A stretch of DNA of 64,000 bases from JAGXRK01 sp963804005 (GCA_963804005.1 CAWDOP010000022.1:1-64000); one strand, 5' to 3'. Shown: positions 19,927-29,276, counted from the stretch's first letter. Translations and numbers: made by a program. Notes: generated by a model not told the origin, from the letters alone.

Positions 19927-21524
19927 TTAAGCAAGTTGTTCATTTTGTGGCAATATTACTTTAAATGTAGTTCCTCGATTTGAAGTTTTTTCTACTTCTA
20001 TTTTCCCTTTATGATTAGTAATAATTCCGTAGACAACCGCTAGGCCAAGTCCAGTACCTGCGGATGATTCTTTTGTTGAATAAAACGGCTCAAAAATATG
20101 AGGTAAATCTTTATCAGCAATTCCTGTACCTTCGTCTATTATCCTAAGGACAACATTATTTTTTTCGTGTGTTAAGTTAAGTGTGATTTTTCCACCATTA
20201 GGCATTGCTTCGATTGAATTAATCAATAAGCGAAATTAACGCCTGTTGAATTTTGTTTGCGTTGCAGTAAATCTCAATTGGTGATTCAGAGTAATCTTTG
20301 ATTAAAGTGATACCGTTAATTTCAAGATGATGGTTAATAACAGTAATACTGTGATAGATTATTTTTACAAGGTTTTCTTTTGCAAATTCATCCCGTTCAG
20401 AGTGTGAAAAAATTAGTAAGTCCTTTACAATTTGTCCGCAGCGGGCAGATTCATGTGAAATTAATTCTAGATATTCAATAATTTTTGAATACTCCGATTC
20501 TTTCTGTGAAGCTTGTAATTTTTTTGTTATCAATTTACTGTAAGTTAAAATTCCTGCAAGTGGATTATTTAACTCATGCGCAACAGTTGCAGATAGTTTT
20601 CCGAGTGAAGCTAGCTTTTCAATATGATTAACCTGGTTGTAAATATTTTTGAGTTCTTCCGTCTTTTCATTCACTTTGTCATTCAAAGTTTCAGACCAAT
20701 TTTTTATTTCTTTATATGCTTCAGCAAGATTTGTTGACATCTCGTTAAACCGTCGAGCCACTTGTCCCAGTTCATTTTTGGAATGTAATTTCGATTTTAT
20801 AATCTAAATTTCCGTTTCCTACACTTCAATACCTTCCCTTATTTTTTTTATTGGTTTGTTAACTAAAATTGATATAAATAATCCGAAAAAAATGAAATAA
20901 CGATAACAATAAAACCGAAGCTAAGAATTACTTTCGTTGTGCTTTTTTGGATTATTGAATCAAGTTCTTCCAGAGAAACACCAACATCAAGAACACCCAG
21001 AATATTAACATTTTGGGTGGATGAGCATGACAAGCTGCGTTTGAGCAATCAGGTTCATTCTTAATTGGATTAATTAGACCAAGTACACGTTTATTTTCTG
21101 AATTTTTATAAACTCTAATTTTATTTTGGTTTGTTAAACTTTGCAGTGGAACAGAACTGTTATGACATCCAATGCAAGCCTCTGCGGTTAAATCAACCTT
21201 TTTGAATATTTCCGCAGGGTTGGTTGAAAAAATAATTATACCCTGTTTGTTGTAAATACGTATTTCTTCAACACCGTTTCAAGAACGAAGTGTATTAATT
21301 ATTTGATGAACGTCTTCAGGTCGGTTTAAAAGCATGCTATAACGTGTTGACTTTTTAATTAAGTCACTTATATTATAAGAGGTCTGATATCTTGATTTGG
21401 GTTAAATAATTATTGAGATTATTTAAAATAAAATAAGTATAAACTGAAAGAAGTGATAATCAGAATAGATGAAATAGAAATTATAAGCTGAACGCTTAGT
21501 GTATTTAATAATCCTAGGTTTCAT
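19927..21524 (-). pseudogene. Heme-motif sensor histidine kinase, broken by frame changes and a stop
   Basis: The kinase paralogue of the intact gene at 29344-31212 reads in pieces: start ATG 21524, a periplasmic sensor with EACIGCHNSS and DCSNAACHAH (CxxCH and CxxxxCH), a second membrane helix, HAMP, HisKA (ATVAHELNNPLAGI) and an uninterrupted HATPase domain (DEGTGIADKD, GTGLGLAVVYG). Breaks occur near 21440-21480, at an in-frame TGA near 21280 (LRS-stop-NGVEE), near 21015, in HAMP near 20770-20890, and near 20222. It would sense a heme or redox signal in the periplasm and phosphorylate the adjacent sigma54 activator. Unlike its paralogue it has no zinc-ribbon insertion. Because nonsense and frame changes are mixed, real decay is plausible. 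Confidence 0.82.
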
Positions 21525-21572
21525 AAAATCTAACTTCCCTATTATCACAAAATTAGACAATACTTTAAATAC

Positions 21573-22414
21573 TTACAATCTGTTCAATTTATTATCATTG
21601 TATAGGAATGTACTTGAATACTGAGAGGTGAAAAAATCATCTTGGTTATTATAAAAACAAAATGAGTGATGAAGATTAAAGCAAAGTATTTTTAAGCAAT
21701 TAAAGTATCTAAAATATTTATGATATCTTTTTTTACCCACAAGTTGATAAAGAAACTTATTTTGAGATCCTCCATCCATCATTGTTTCCCCAACTGTAGG
21801 TACGTGCGATTTTATATCCTCGATAATACTAATAGCTCTTTGCATGCATTTTATCCCATTCTTCTTGATATAATTTGCTACTCGAAATATCTTGATCGAA
21901 CAACGCCGATTATTGCAAACCACTGAGACTTAAAGGGGTTGTCAGTTGGATCGCCAACTTTATCATAAATTAAAAAATTCATTGGTGCGGAAAGACTAAC
22001 GCTTCCCCACTCACCAAGAATTTGAATTATTTGTTGCCCTGTAAAAATATTTTTCCCAGACTCATATACCATCGTTGATCTTACAATATCCAAAAAGCTA
22101 ACAAAAATGGGATTAATACCAAGATAAAATGTATCATGGCATATCTCTTTAGCAATGAAATTATTTTTTAAGTATATAATTTTATCATCATACCTAATGC
22201 TTTGCAATTTGTCGAAAATTATATTTGCTACATTTGTTATTCCGTTAAACTGTATTTCTTTTTCATTCGATAAATTCCCAATAACTTTATCAAATGAGCA
22301 ATTTTCGCAGTCAAATTGGTTATCGCATAATTTATACTCTATAATACCGGAAGCCATCCAGATGCACTTCATCATTTCATAGTTATTACTCTTGTATACA
22401 TTTTTATTGTTCAT
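21573..22414 (-). pseudogene. Glycine-cleavage-H-like protein with Cys-rich N-terminus, one frame break
   Basis: The first 178 residues are open. They comprise an N-terminal cysteine block (CIWMASGIIEYKLC, then CENCSFDKVIG) followed by an H-protein-like barrel (TFYLGINPIFVSFLDIVRS, ILGEWGSVSLSAPM). After SRYFE near 21880 the reading moves to another frame, which restores IEDIKSHVPTVGETMMDGGS. That tail resembles the membrane-anchored H-like protein encoded three genes upstream. Where true GcvH carries the lipoylated lysine this protein has no lysine. The ATG at 22414 overlaps the NrfD gene end; a GTG at 22423 is an alternative. It is translationally linked with the redox genes. Its role is unknown; I infer an adaptor or sensor. 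Confidence 0.6.
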
Positions 22415-23612
22415 ATCTTTCACTTAAAATTATTTGTTCTGATTTATATACACTCTTTTCATCTAACAAGTCTTCGGATTCTTCACTCATAAAAACGGAA
22501 AAGTTTTTAGCTATTAGTCTAAAGGCGAATATTGCAAGTACAACAAGCATCATCGTTATACTAATTTCATCAAATGATGGAAAATAATTTACTCCCGAAG
22601 AGGCAACTAAACCCGTGATAGCAACGTTCAATCTGTTCAGGATCAATCCGGAAATTACACAGATAGAAATTATATATAGCCATTTTTTATCTTCTCTGTA
22701 TTTTCTGTAGCTAAGAAAGAATATTGGAACAATGGTTCCAAGCAATATTTCTAAATAGAAGAGATATGTTTCAGTTGAAGGTATGGTCAAATAGACTAGA
22801 TTGCCAGTATTAAGGAAATCATAAATCTTCAATAAAAAACCGGCAATCAAAGTAATGAAAACCACAAAAGCAGCTCTTGATAAAATACTCATCTTTAGCT
22901 CGGTGTTTTGAAAACCATTTTCTTTAGTAAAAGCTCTGGCAACCAGGTATGACTCAAAGATTATCATCGATAAGCCTGCCGCAACACAAGAAATATAAAA
23001 ATGAACAGGGAGTAATGAGGAATACCAAAGCGGATGTAGTTTTCCAGGAACAATCAAATATAATGAACCGAAAGATGATTGATGAAGAGTCGAAAATATA
23101 ACACCAGCGATCACGACAGGGATGGAGATTATTTTTAGATACTTGATAGGAGCTTTTAGCCCAAACTTTTCAAGCACAACGGGCGCAAACTCTAAAATTA
23201 GTACTGTGGTATAACAAATTATACACCACGTGATTTCAAACATTACAGAATGAATATTCCACATAATAAGCGGATGCCAGAAGTTTTCCGGTCTTCCAAG
23301 ATCAACGACCAACAAACATACAACCACAGAATATCCGAGAAAAGCTGTTAGAATTGCTGGTCTTACTAATGATTCATATTTATGAATGTTAAAGATGTGA
23401 ACGGTAGCCGCAATTGTAAATCCTGCTGCGGCTAGTCCAACACCAATAAAATCAAATCCTATCCACAAGCCCCATGGTACGGTATCATGTAAATTAGTTG
23501 TTGCCCCTAATCCGAGTGAAAATCTAAAATAAGTTGAAAATAAACCAACTATTATGATAATAGCTGAAACAACTTTCCAAAATGTGGGTTTTAAAATTTT
23601 ATTGATGTTCAT
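22404..23612 (-). CDS. NrfD/HybB-type quinone-interacting membrane subunit
   Basis: This 402-residue protein has about ten membrane helices and the NrfD/PsrC family pattern: DTVPWGLWIGFDFIGVGLA, HPLIMWNIHSVMFEITWC and LHQSSFGSLYLIVPGKLHPL. These proteins exchange electrons with menaquinone and pair with a four-cluster ferredoxin subunit. That subunit is encoded directly upstream with a 5-base gap. It is closely related to the subunit at 26879-28123 of the divergent locus. A catalytic molybdopterin subunit is absent here, so the complex probably moves electrons between quinone and another carrier. Confidence 0.93.
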   Translation of the reverse strand: MNINKILKPTFWKVVSAIIIIVGLFSTYFRFSLGLGATTNLHDTVPWGLWIGFDFIGVGLAAAGFTIAATVHIFNIHKYESLVRPAILTAFLGYSVVVCLLVVDLGRPENFWHPLIMWNIHSVMFEITWCIICYTTVLILEFAPVVLEKFGLKAPIKYLKIISIPVVIAGVIFSTLHQSSFGSLYLIVPGKLHPLWYSSLLPVHFYISCVAAGLSMIIFESYLVARAFTKENGFQNTELKMSILSRAAFVVFITLIAGFLLKIYDFLNTGNLVYLTIPSTETYLFYLEILLGTIVPIFFLSYRKYREDKKWLYIISICVISGLILNRLNVAITGLVASSGVNYFPSFDEISITMMLVVLAIFAFRLIAKNFSVFMSEESEDLLDEKSVYKSEQIILSERYEQ

Positions 23613-23617
23613 ATATT

Positions 23618-24379
23618 TTATTTTTCATTAGTAGTTATTTTTTCTTCATTGGCTATTTGATTTTTTCTTTTTGTAAGCCAATACATTCCGCTTAAGAAAA
23701 CTCCTCCTCCAACAACTACCGACGGAATCTTTTCCATTGCCCTCATTGTAAATTCAGGCATCGATTCTTTTGGTAACTTAGCAATATAACCCAACTGCTC
23801 GAATGGTACAGGCGAGATAACTAGAACATGACTGCCGCCTGCTTCTTCAAGACCGTATATGTGCTGATAATACTTCTCAGGATTTTCTTTCAGTCTACTT
23901 TTAGCTATTGAAACCAGTTGGTCTATCTTGCCATACAACGTTGCCTCGGTTGGACAAGCTTCAACACAGCCTGGTAACTGACCGGTTTTGACGCGGTTAT
24001 CGCATAAAATACATTTACGTATACGGGGCTGAATCGTTCCCCATTCATAGCGAGGAATTTTATGAGGGCAAGCCTGCATACAATATCTACAGCCAATACA
24101 TTTGTCAGCGTCATAAATTACAGAACCAGTAGAACTCTTTGTTAAAGCTCCGACCAGACAGACCGATACACAAGCTGGTTCATCACAATGCATACAGAGT
24201 TTCCTCGCAAAGAAATCACCATATTGCTCAACTACAGTGAATGTGTTATCTGATAGATGATCTTTTAAAAAATCTTTATTTGTTTGCGGCAAATTATTTA
24301 CCTCTTTGCACGCTTGATAGCAGGAACCGCATCCTACACAAAGTGTTGTATCAAAGAGAATCCCTTTTTCTTTCAACAT
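23618..24379 (-). CDS. Four [4Fe-4S] ferredoxin subunit without Tat signal, C-terminal membrane helix
   Basis: This 253-residue protein has sixteen cysteines in four ferredoxin-type groups: CVGCGSCYQAC, CMHCDEPACVSVC, CIGCRYCMQAC and the split CILC...CVEAC. This is the layout of NrfC, HybA and DsrO electron-transfer subunits. The N-terminus starts right at the first cluster domain and has no twin-arginine signal, unlike the paralogue at 25974. Only 14 bases separate it from the upstream gene, so no leader was missed. A C-terminal helix (VVVGGGVFLSGMYWL) would anchor it. It may therefore face the cytoplasm, or be exported with a partner. It forms a pair with the NrfD gene after it. Confidence 0.92.
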   Translation of the reverse strand: MLKEKGILFDTTLCVGCGSCYQACKEVNNLPQTNKDFLKDHLSDNTFTVVEQYGDFFARKLCMHCDEPACVSVCLVGALTKSSTGSVIYDADKCIGCRYCMQACPHKIPRYEWGTIQPRIRKCILCDNRVKTGQLPGCVEACPTEATLYGKIDQLVSIAKSRLKENPEKYYQHIYGLEEAGGSHVLVISPVPFEQLGYIAKLPKESMPEFTMRAMEKIPSVVVGGGVFLSGMYWLTKRKNQIANEEKITTNEK

Positions 24380-24393
24380 TTATCTTCCAGTTT

Positions 24394-25065
24394 CTATAAT
24401 GAGAGAAATTCTTTTTCAAAATCATTTGCACTTTGATCAACTAATGAAGAAATCGTATCATTGGATAACGAACCTCCATCAAACATAGTTGCGCCAGCTA
24501 ATTCTATATTAGGCGAATGACTTTCTATGAAACTTTTTAATTTGACATATTCTTTTTTCATCCAACTTGATGCTTCGATTCCAGATAAAGACACCTCTCG
24601 GTCTAATGGGAAATCATTTGAAAATAACTGAACGCCCCATGTTTCATATGGGTTGGAGATTTTTTGTCCAATTATATTTGTGTTAACAGATTTTACAACT
24701 CCATTTACAGGCGACAAGAATTTTACGACTTTATTTCCATAGGAACCTTCAAAAATCATTTCTCCGCGTTTTAGTTCTTTGCCTGCCTCTGCACATTTCA
24801 AGATTGTTAATGTTCCTAATGCCATCGTACCAAATGCATCAATTCCGATAGAAATCAAACCATCCTTATTTTTCTTAAGCCACGTATGTCCTTTTGAAAT
24901 AAAAATATTCGATGGGATTGTAAAATTATTTTCATTAAATATGGATAAATCATATTGAGGGAAAGATGGCTCAAATGCCGGATGATTTTTCCCCTGAATT
25001 TTTAATACTATCAGATCAACTGAAATGAAAAATAAAAACACTGCCAGAACAAAAATTGCAACCAT
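24394..25065 (-). CDS. Membrane-anchored glycine-cleavage-H-like protein
   Basis: This 223-residue protein has an N-terminal membrane helix (MVAIFVLAVFLFFISVDLIV) and a GcvH-like barrel at about 48-155. Marker blocks are ISKGHTWLKKNKDGLISIGI, GSYGNKVVKFLSPVNGVVKS and NPYETWGVQLF. In GcvH the lipoyl lysine lies seven residues before the A-P of APVSG. Here that site is Asn, with a Lys one residue later, so ordinary lipoylation is doubtful. The C-terminal tail carries ATMFDGGSLSN, a motif shared with its neighbours. AAGGA precedes the ATG. It is second in the minus-strand redox operon, after the small anchored protein. Function unknown; it is not part of a glycine cleavage system, since gcvT and gcvP are absent. 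Confidence 0.8.
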   Translation of the reverse strand: MVAIFVLAVFLFFISVDLIVLKIQGKNHPAFEPSFPQYDLSIFNENNFTIPSNIFISKGHTWLKKNKDGLISIGIDAFGTMALGTLTILKCAEAGKELKRGEMIFEGSYGNKVVKFLSPVNGVVKSVNTNIIGQKISNPYETWGVQLFSNDFPLDREVSLSGIEASSWMKKEYVKLKSFIESHSPNIELAGATMFDGGSLSNDTISSLVDQSANDFEKEFLSL

Positions 25066-25108
25066 AAAGTATCCTTTTTATATATATCATTTCATTTATT
25101 TCTGTTTT

Positions 25109-25360
25109 TTAACTTGCACTTGAATCTTTTGAGATATTCTCATCCTTGGTAGTGTTGCTTGATTCTTCTTTGTTGAGCGGCTTTCCACCGTCGTACATTG
25201 TTTCAATTGCAAATTTGATCGTTGGATCGAATCTCGGTGTGAAGGATTTTGATACTTTGTTTTTCTTATTTGATCCCGAAGCTAGTGGGTCGATAACAAA
25301 TCGAACGAACAAATCAACGGCAATAAAAACTAAAACGAGTACTAATAAAAACGTAACCAT
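25109..25360 (-). CDS. Small single-helix membrane protein with MYDGG motif
   Basis: This 83-residue protein has an N-terminal membrane helix (MVTFLLVLVLVFIAVDLFVR) very like that of the H-like protein encoded next. A polar tail follows, holding IETMYDGGKPLN and ending rich in Ser, Asn and Asp. It looks like the anchor and tail of that family without the barrel domain. The start is the ATG at 25360, because AAGGAG lies six to eight bases upstream; an upstream in-frame start at 25396 lacks one. It is first in the minus operon, 28 bases or so from a candidate sigma54 promoter. I do not know its function. Confidence 0.65.
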   Translation of the reverse strand: MVTFLLVLVLVFIAVDLFVRFVIDPLASGSNKKNKVSKSFTPRFDPTIKFAIETMYDGGKPLNKEESSNTTKDENISKDSSAS

Positions 25361-25396
25361 GATAATCTCCTTTTTCTTTTTAATTGTATTTAGCAA

Positions 25397-25973
25397 AAGA
25401 CAATTAGCATACCAGTAATTCTTATTTTTTTATTATCATTTTATCTTATTAAAAAATAAGGAGTTATGCAATTAGTGTCGGATTATTAAACGATTAGATG
25501 AAAGAAAAGTGTAAGTTTTCTAAACAAGGCAGTGTTGAAAATTACATCACAATTCTTGAGAAACTTTACATTTAATAGCAAGTAGTTGATTTAAGTAGGA
25601 GCACTTTTCATAACAAAATTTTATTCAAGTTACTATCAACTTCAAGCAGAGATTAAATCAAAAATTAATTTAATACTTTTTGATCGGCATCATTTTGTAT
25701 TCAGCAATAATAATCATTAAAAAAGTATTTCTAGTTACCGTCTATTCTCTTTCCTGAAAAAAAATAATAATAATTGCCAATATTGCGAAATTTTAGAATT
25801 TAAATAGATTTATTAAAAAGATTTATGCTCTCTAGCATTTGCTTTATGTAATAAATTCTCATAATTCTGTCTTTAATGATTTTTTATTGGAATGGCATAA
25901 AATTGTATTTAAAAAAACAATTATTTCAATCCATTTTGTATAATATTTAAATACTTATTGAAAGGATTAAAAA
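25397..25973. other. Divergent intergenic region between the two redox loci
   Basis: These 577 bases separate the minus and plus operons and contain no credible gene. They hold the sigma54 candidate at the minus side. On the plus side a TATAAT-like word (about 25938) stands before the ATG at 25974. The region is very AT-rich and could hold enhancer sites for the activator; I see no clear palindromic pair. Confidence 0.5.
25400..25414 (-). promoter_or_regulatory. Candidate sigma54 promoter of the minus-strand redox operon
   Basis: The minus strand reads TGGTATGCTAATTGT. Against the sigma54 consensus TGGCACGN4TTGC it keeps TGG, A, G and TTG with the correct spacing, but has T for C at three sites. 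It lies about 40 bases before the ATG at 25360, and the operon encodes a sigma54 activator. Confidence 0.35.
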
Positions 25974-26879
25974 ATGTCTGGAAAAAGCCGTCGCGATTTC
26001 CTTAAAACATCTGCTTTAATCGGGGCTGGAGTTACAGGACTTTCCACATCAACTGCAAAAGCAGGTCCTAAAAACATTTTATCGGAAGATAGAATGGGAG
26101 TTTTAGTTGATACGACTGTTTGTATTGGTTGCCGAAATTGTGAGTGGGCATGTAAAGATGCACATGATCTACACGCTGGAAATTTAGAATCGTATGAAGA
26201 CCGAAAAGTTCTAGATTCCAAAAGAAGACCTGATCACACAGCTTTAACTGTTGTGAATGAATATTCTTCCGGTAAAAACTCTAACCTACCAGTGGATGTA
26301 AAAGTTCAATGTATGCATTGCGATCATCCTGCGTGTGTTTCTGCTTGTATTGTTGGCGCATTTACAAAACATGAGAATGGTTCCGTAACTTGGGATACAG
26401 ATATGTGTATTGGCTGCCGATACTGTATGGCTGCTTGCCCATTTCAAGTTCCTGCTTTTGAATATGACAAAGCGTTAAATCCAAATATTATGAAATGCGA
26501 TTTTTGTTTTGATCGGACTAAAGAAGGAAAGCTTCCTGCTTGTGTAACTATTTGTCCGGTTGAAGCACTTACTTATGGAAGCAGAACTGAACTTGTTAAG
26601 ATTGCTCGTGATAGGATTAAGAAAAATCCCGATAGATATGTCGATCATATTTTTGGAGAATATGAAGTTGGCGGTACATCATGGATGTATTTAGCAAATA
26701 AAGATTTTGTAGAACTTGATTTTCCAAATCTTGGAACTAATCCGGCACCCGGTGTTTCAGAATCAATACAACACGGAATATTTGCATACTTTGTTCCACC
26801 AGTTTCTTTTTACGCATTGCTTGGTGGAATTATGTGGATTTCTAAACGACGCAAAGAACTAGATGAGGAGGTAAAATAA
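25974..26879 (+). CDS. Tat-exported four [4Fe-4S] ferredoxin subunit (NrfC/DsrO/HybA type)
   Basis: This 301-residue protein has a twin-arginine leader (SRRDFLKTSALIGAGVTGL) and sixteen cysteines in four groups: CIGCRNCEWAC, CMHCDHPACVSAC, CIGCRYCMAAC and CDFC...CVTIC. It thus carries electrons on the periplasmic side. A C-terminal helix (FAYFVPPVSFYALLGGIMWI) anchors it. GAAAGGATTAAAAA precedes the ATG. Its stop overlaps the start of the NrfD gene as TAATG. A multiheme cytochrome follows. This trio resembles the electron-transfer part of Dsr and Nrf membrane complexes, without a catalytic subunit. Confidence 0.95.
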   Translation: MSGKSRRDFLKTSALIGAGVTGLSTSTAKAGPKNILSEDRMGVLVDTTVCIGCRNCEWACKDAHDLHAGNLESYEDRKVLDSKRRPDHTALTVVNEYSSGKNSNLPVDVKVQCMHCDHPACVSACIVGAFTKHENGSVTWDTDMCIGCRYCMAACPFQVPAFEYDKALNPNIMKCDFCFDRTKEGKLPACVTICPVEALTYGSRTELVKIARDRIKKNPDRYVDHIFGEYEVGGTSWMYLANKDFVELDFPNLGTNPAPGVSESIQHGIFAYFVPPVSFYALLGGIMWISKRRKELDEEVK

Positions 26880-28123
26880 TGAATCACGAAGCTGTAAATC
26901 CTGTACCAATAAAACATAAATATTTTACTCCAGGTGTTATTGCACTAATTATCATTGCATTAAATGGTTTAGTTTTTTTGATGGGAAGATTTTTCTTTGG
27001 ACTTGGCGCAGTTACAAATCTTAACAATCAATATCCCTGGGGATTATGGATCGGCGTTGATGTAGCTGCTGGTGTAGCACTTGCTGCAGGCGGTTTTACA
27101 ACTGCGGCACTTGGTCATATAATGCATAAAGATGAATATCATGCAATAGTGCGCCCTGCATTATTAACCGCGGCTCTTGGATATACTTTTGTAGCATTTG
27201 GAGTTTTTGTAGATATCGGGAGATGGTATTTTATTTGGCATCCGCTCATTATGTGGAATGGAAATTCTGCTTTATTTGAAGTTGGTATTTGCGTAATGAT
27301 TTATCTTACTGTTCTTTACATCGAATTTCTTCCAGTAGTAACAGAAAAATTTATAGGTAAAGTTAATTTCCCTGGTTTTCTATCTGGCTTAAATAAAATT
27401 GTAGATAAAGGGTTGCGCTTACTTGATAAAGGTCTTTCAAAAACAATGTTTGTTTTTATTATTGCAGGTGTTGTGTTGTCATCTCTTCATCAATCTTCAT
27501 TAGGAACTTTGATGGTAATTGCTGGACCAAAAATGCATCCTTTATGGCAAACGCCAGTACTTCCGTTATTATTTTTATTATCTGCAATTGCTGTTGGTTT
27601 TCCAATGGTGATTTTTGAATCATTAATTGCTTCTCGTTCTTTAGGACTAAAACCTGAAATGCATATTCTATCAAAACTAGGATTTATGATTGCGCCGTTA
27701 TTGGGAATTTATCTTGCCTTTAAAATAGGAGATATGTTTATACGCGAGACTTTTGTTTATTTGACAGAATTTAACACAGCAAGTATAATGTTCACTATCG
27801 AGATGTTGTTTGGAGTAATCATACCATTAAGAATGTTTTTATCAACAAAGGTTTTAAAATCTCCTCTATTTCTTTTTATTGCATCAGCGTTAGTTGTTTT
27901 TGGTGTTTTGCTAAACCGAATTAATAATTTTGTTGTTGCTTATACTCCACCATATAGCACGGAATCCTATTTCCCATCATTCGGAGAAATTTCTGTAACT
28001 GTTGGATTTGTAGCGATTCTTGTTCTTCTATATCGATTTTTTGTTTTGAATTTTCCGGTTATCAGTTTACCTGGCAAACAAACTGCTCCTCAATCCAAAT
28101 ACACAATTAAAGGAGTAAAGTAG
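26879..28123 (+). CDS. NrfD/HybB-type quinone-interacting membrane subunit
   Basis: This 414-residue protein has about ten membrane helices and the family blocks NNQYPWGLWIGVDVAAGVAL, HPLIMWNGNSALFEVG and LHQSSLGTLMVIAGPKMHPL. It would oxidise or reduce menaquinone and pass electrons to the Tat-exported ferredoxin subunit encoded just before it; GAGGAGG lies inside that gene's end. It is a paralogue of the protein at 22404-23612. A longer loop near residues 160-185 (FIGKVNFPGFLSGLNKIVDK) is extra relative to that copy. The cytochrome gene begins 2 bases after its stop. Confidence 0.94.
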   Translation: MNHEAVNPVPIKHKYFTPGVIALIIIALNGLVFLMGRFFFGLGAVTNLNNQYPWGLWIGVDVAAGVALAAGGFTTAALGHIMHKDEYHAIVRPALLTAALGYTFVAFGVFVDIGRWYFIWHPLIMWNGNSALFEVGICVMIYLTVLYIEFLPVVTEKFIGKVNFPGFLSGLNKIVDKGLRLLDKGLSKTMFVFIIAGVVLSSLHQSSLGTLMVIAGPKMHPLWQTPVLPLLFLLSAIAVGFPMVIFESLIASRSLGLKPEMHILSKLGFMIAPLLGIYLAFKIGDMFIRETFVYLTEFNTASIMFTIEMLFGVIIPLRMFLSTKVLKSPLFLFIASALVVFGVLLNRINNFVVAYTPPYSTESYFPSFGEISVTVGFVAILVLLYRFFVLNFPVISLPGKQTAPQSKYTIKGVK

Positions 28124-28124
28124 A

Positions 28125-29276
28125 ATGAAAAAAATATTTGTACTCCCGTTATTACTAATTGTATGTATTAGTGCTAATGCACAGAAAAATCCGGGAAAGG
28201 ATCACTCAACTTTAAATATTAGTTGTCAAACCTGTCATACTTGTGAAGTGCCAACAAAAAGTGAACCTTGTCTTGTAATTTGTCCTAGAGAGAAAATAGT
28301 TACTGTATATCAAAAACCTGAACAAACTCCAGAATTAATTGTAATAGATCAGATAACTGATAGATACGGACCCGCATATTTTTCTCACAGAATTCATGCT
28401 CAAATGTCTGAAATGTCCGGCGGTTGTGGTGGTTGTCATCACTTTAATACTACCAGACCAATTCTAAATTGTAATAGTTGCCATGAAACTTCAAGAAAAC
28501 GTGAAGATGTAAGCGTTCCCGATTTAAAGGGTGCTTATCACAGACAATGTATGGATTGCCATCGTGAATGGAGTCATTCCACAGCCTGTAATTCTTGTCA
28601 CGTTCCTATTAAAGAAGTTAGGGGAACGGAAAAAGAACAAATTGCTAAAAGATTAGCTGGCAGAAAACACCCGGTAGTTCTTGAACCAACAAAGCTTGTA
28701 TATGAAACCAAATCAGATAAAGGTAAATTTTCTACTTTTTATCATGGTGATCACACCAAGAAATTTGGTCTGGAATGTATAAGCTGTCATAAGCAAGAAG
28801 GATGCTCAAGTTGTCATGATGTTAATCGAAAATCAATATCTGAAAGAACTAAAAATGGTGATGTTAGTAAAGAAAAACTTTCATTTGAAGAGCAGCATAC
28901 AAACTGTATTAGTTGCCACAAGGATGACAAGTGCGGTAAATGTCACAGTGATAAAGAACTAGCACCTTTTAATCATTTAACAAGCGCAGGATGGGCTCTT
29001 AAATCCTATCACACAAAACTTACCTGTCAGAAGTGTCACGGTTCAAAAATGCCGTTTGCCAAAGTTGATAATAATTGTATCAGCTGTCATAAAGATTGGA
29101 ATAGCGAAACATTTGATCATGCGGTTACAGGATTAAAATTAGATGAAATGCACGTTGAGTTTAGTTGCGAAGATTGTCATGCAGAAAATAATTATGCTGT
29201 TAAGCCAACTTGCGATAATTGTCATGAAGATTATGTTTATCCGAAAAATAAACCGGGTAAATTGATTTCAAAATAA
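28125..29276 (+). CDS. Periplasmic multiheme cytochrome c with 13 CxxCH motifs
   Basis: This 383-residue protein has a signal peptide (MKKIFVLPLLLIVCISANAQ) and thirteen CxxCH heme-attachment motifs that I counted one by one, from CQTCH at residue 34 to CDNCH near residue 365. An extra, non-heme CEVP...CLVICP cysteine group follows the first motif. Many histidines lie between motifs and could be the second axial ligands. GGAG precedes the start by a few bases, inside the end of the NrfD gene. It likely takes electrons from the ferredoxin/NrfD module, or delivers them to it, on the periplasmic face. No close named family is recognised. Confidence 0.93.
   Translation: MKKIFVLPLLLIVCISANAQKNPGKDHSTLNISCQTCHTCEVPTKSEPCLVICPREKIVTVYQKPEQTPELIVIDQITDRYGPAYFSHRIHAQMSEMSGGCGGCHHFNTTRPILNCNSCHETSRKREDVSVPDLKGAYHRQCMDCHREWSHSTACNSCHVPIKEVRGTEKEQIAKRLAGRKHPVVLEPTKLVYETKSDKGKFSTFYHGDHTKKFGLECISCHKQEGCSSCHDVNRKSISERTKNGDVSKEKLSFEEQHTNCISCHKDDKCGKCHSDKELAPFNHLTSAGWALKSYHTKLTCQKCHGSKMPFAKVDNNCISCHKDWNSETFDHAVTGLKLDEMHVEFSCEDCHAENNYAVKPTCDNCHEDYVYPKNKPGKLISK

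Noticed and set aside
25880..25910. TGGCAT...TTGTA as a sigma54 promoter for the plus redox operon
   Set aside because: The spacing between the -24 and -12 parts is one base short and the -12 GC is missing.
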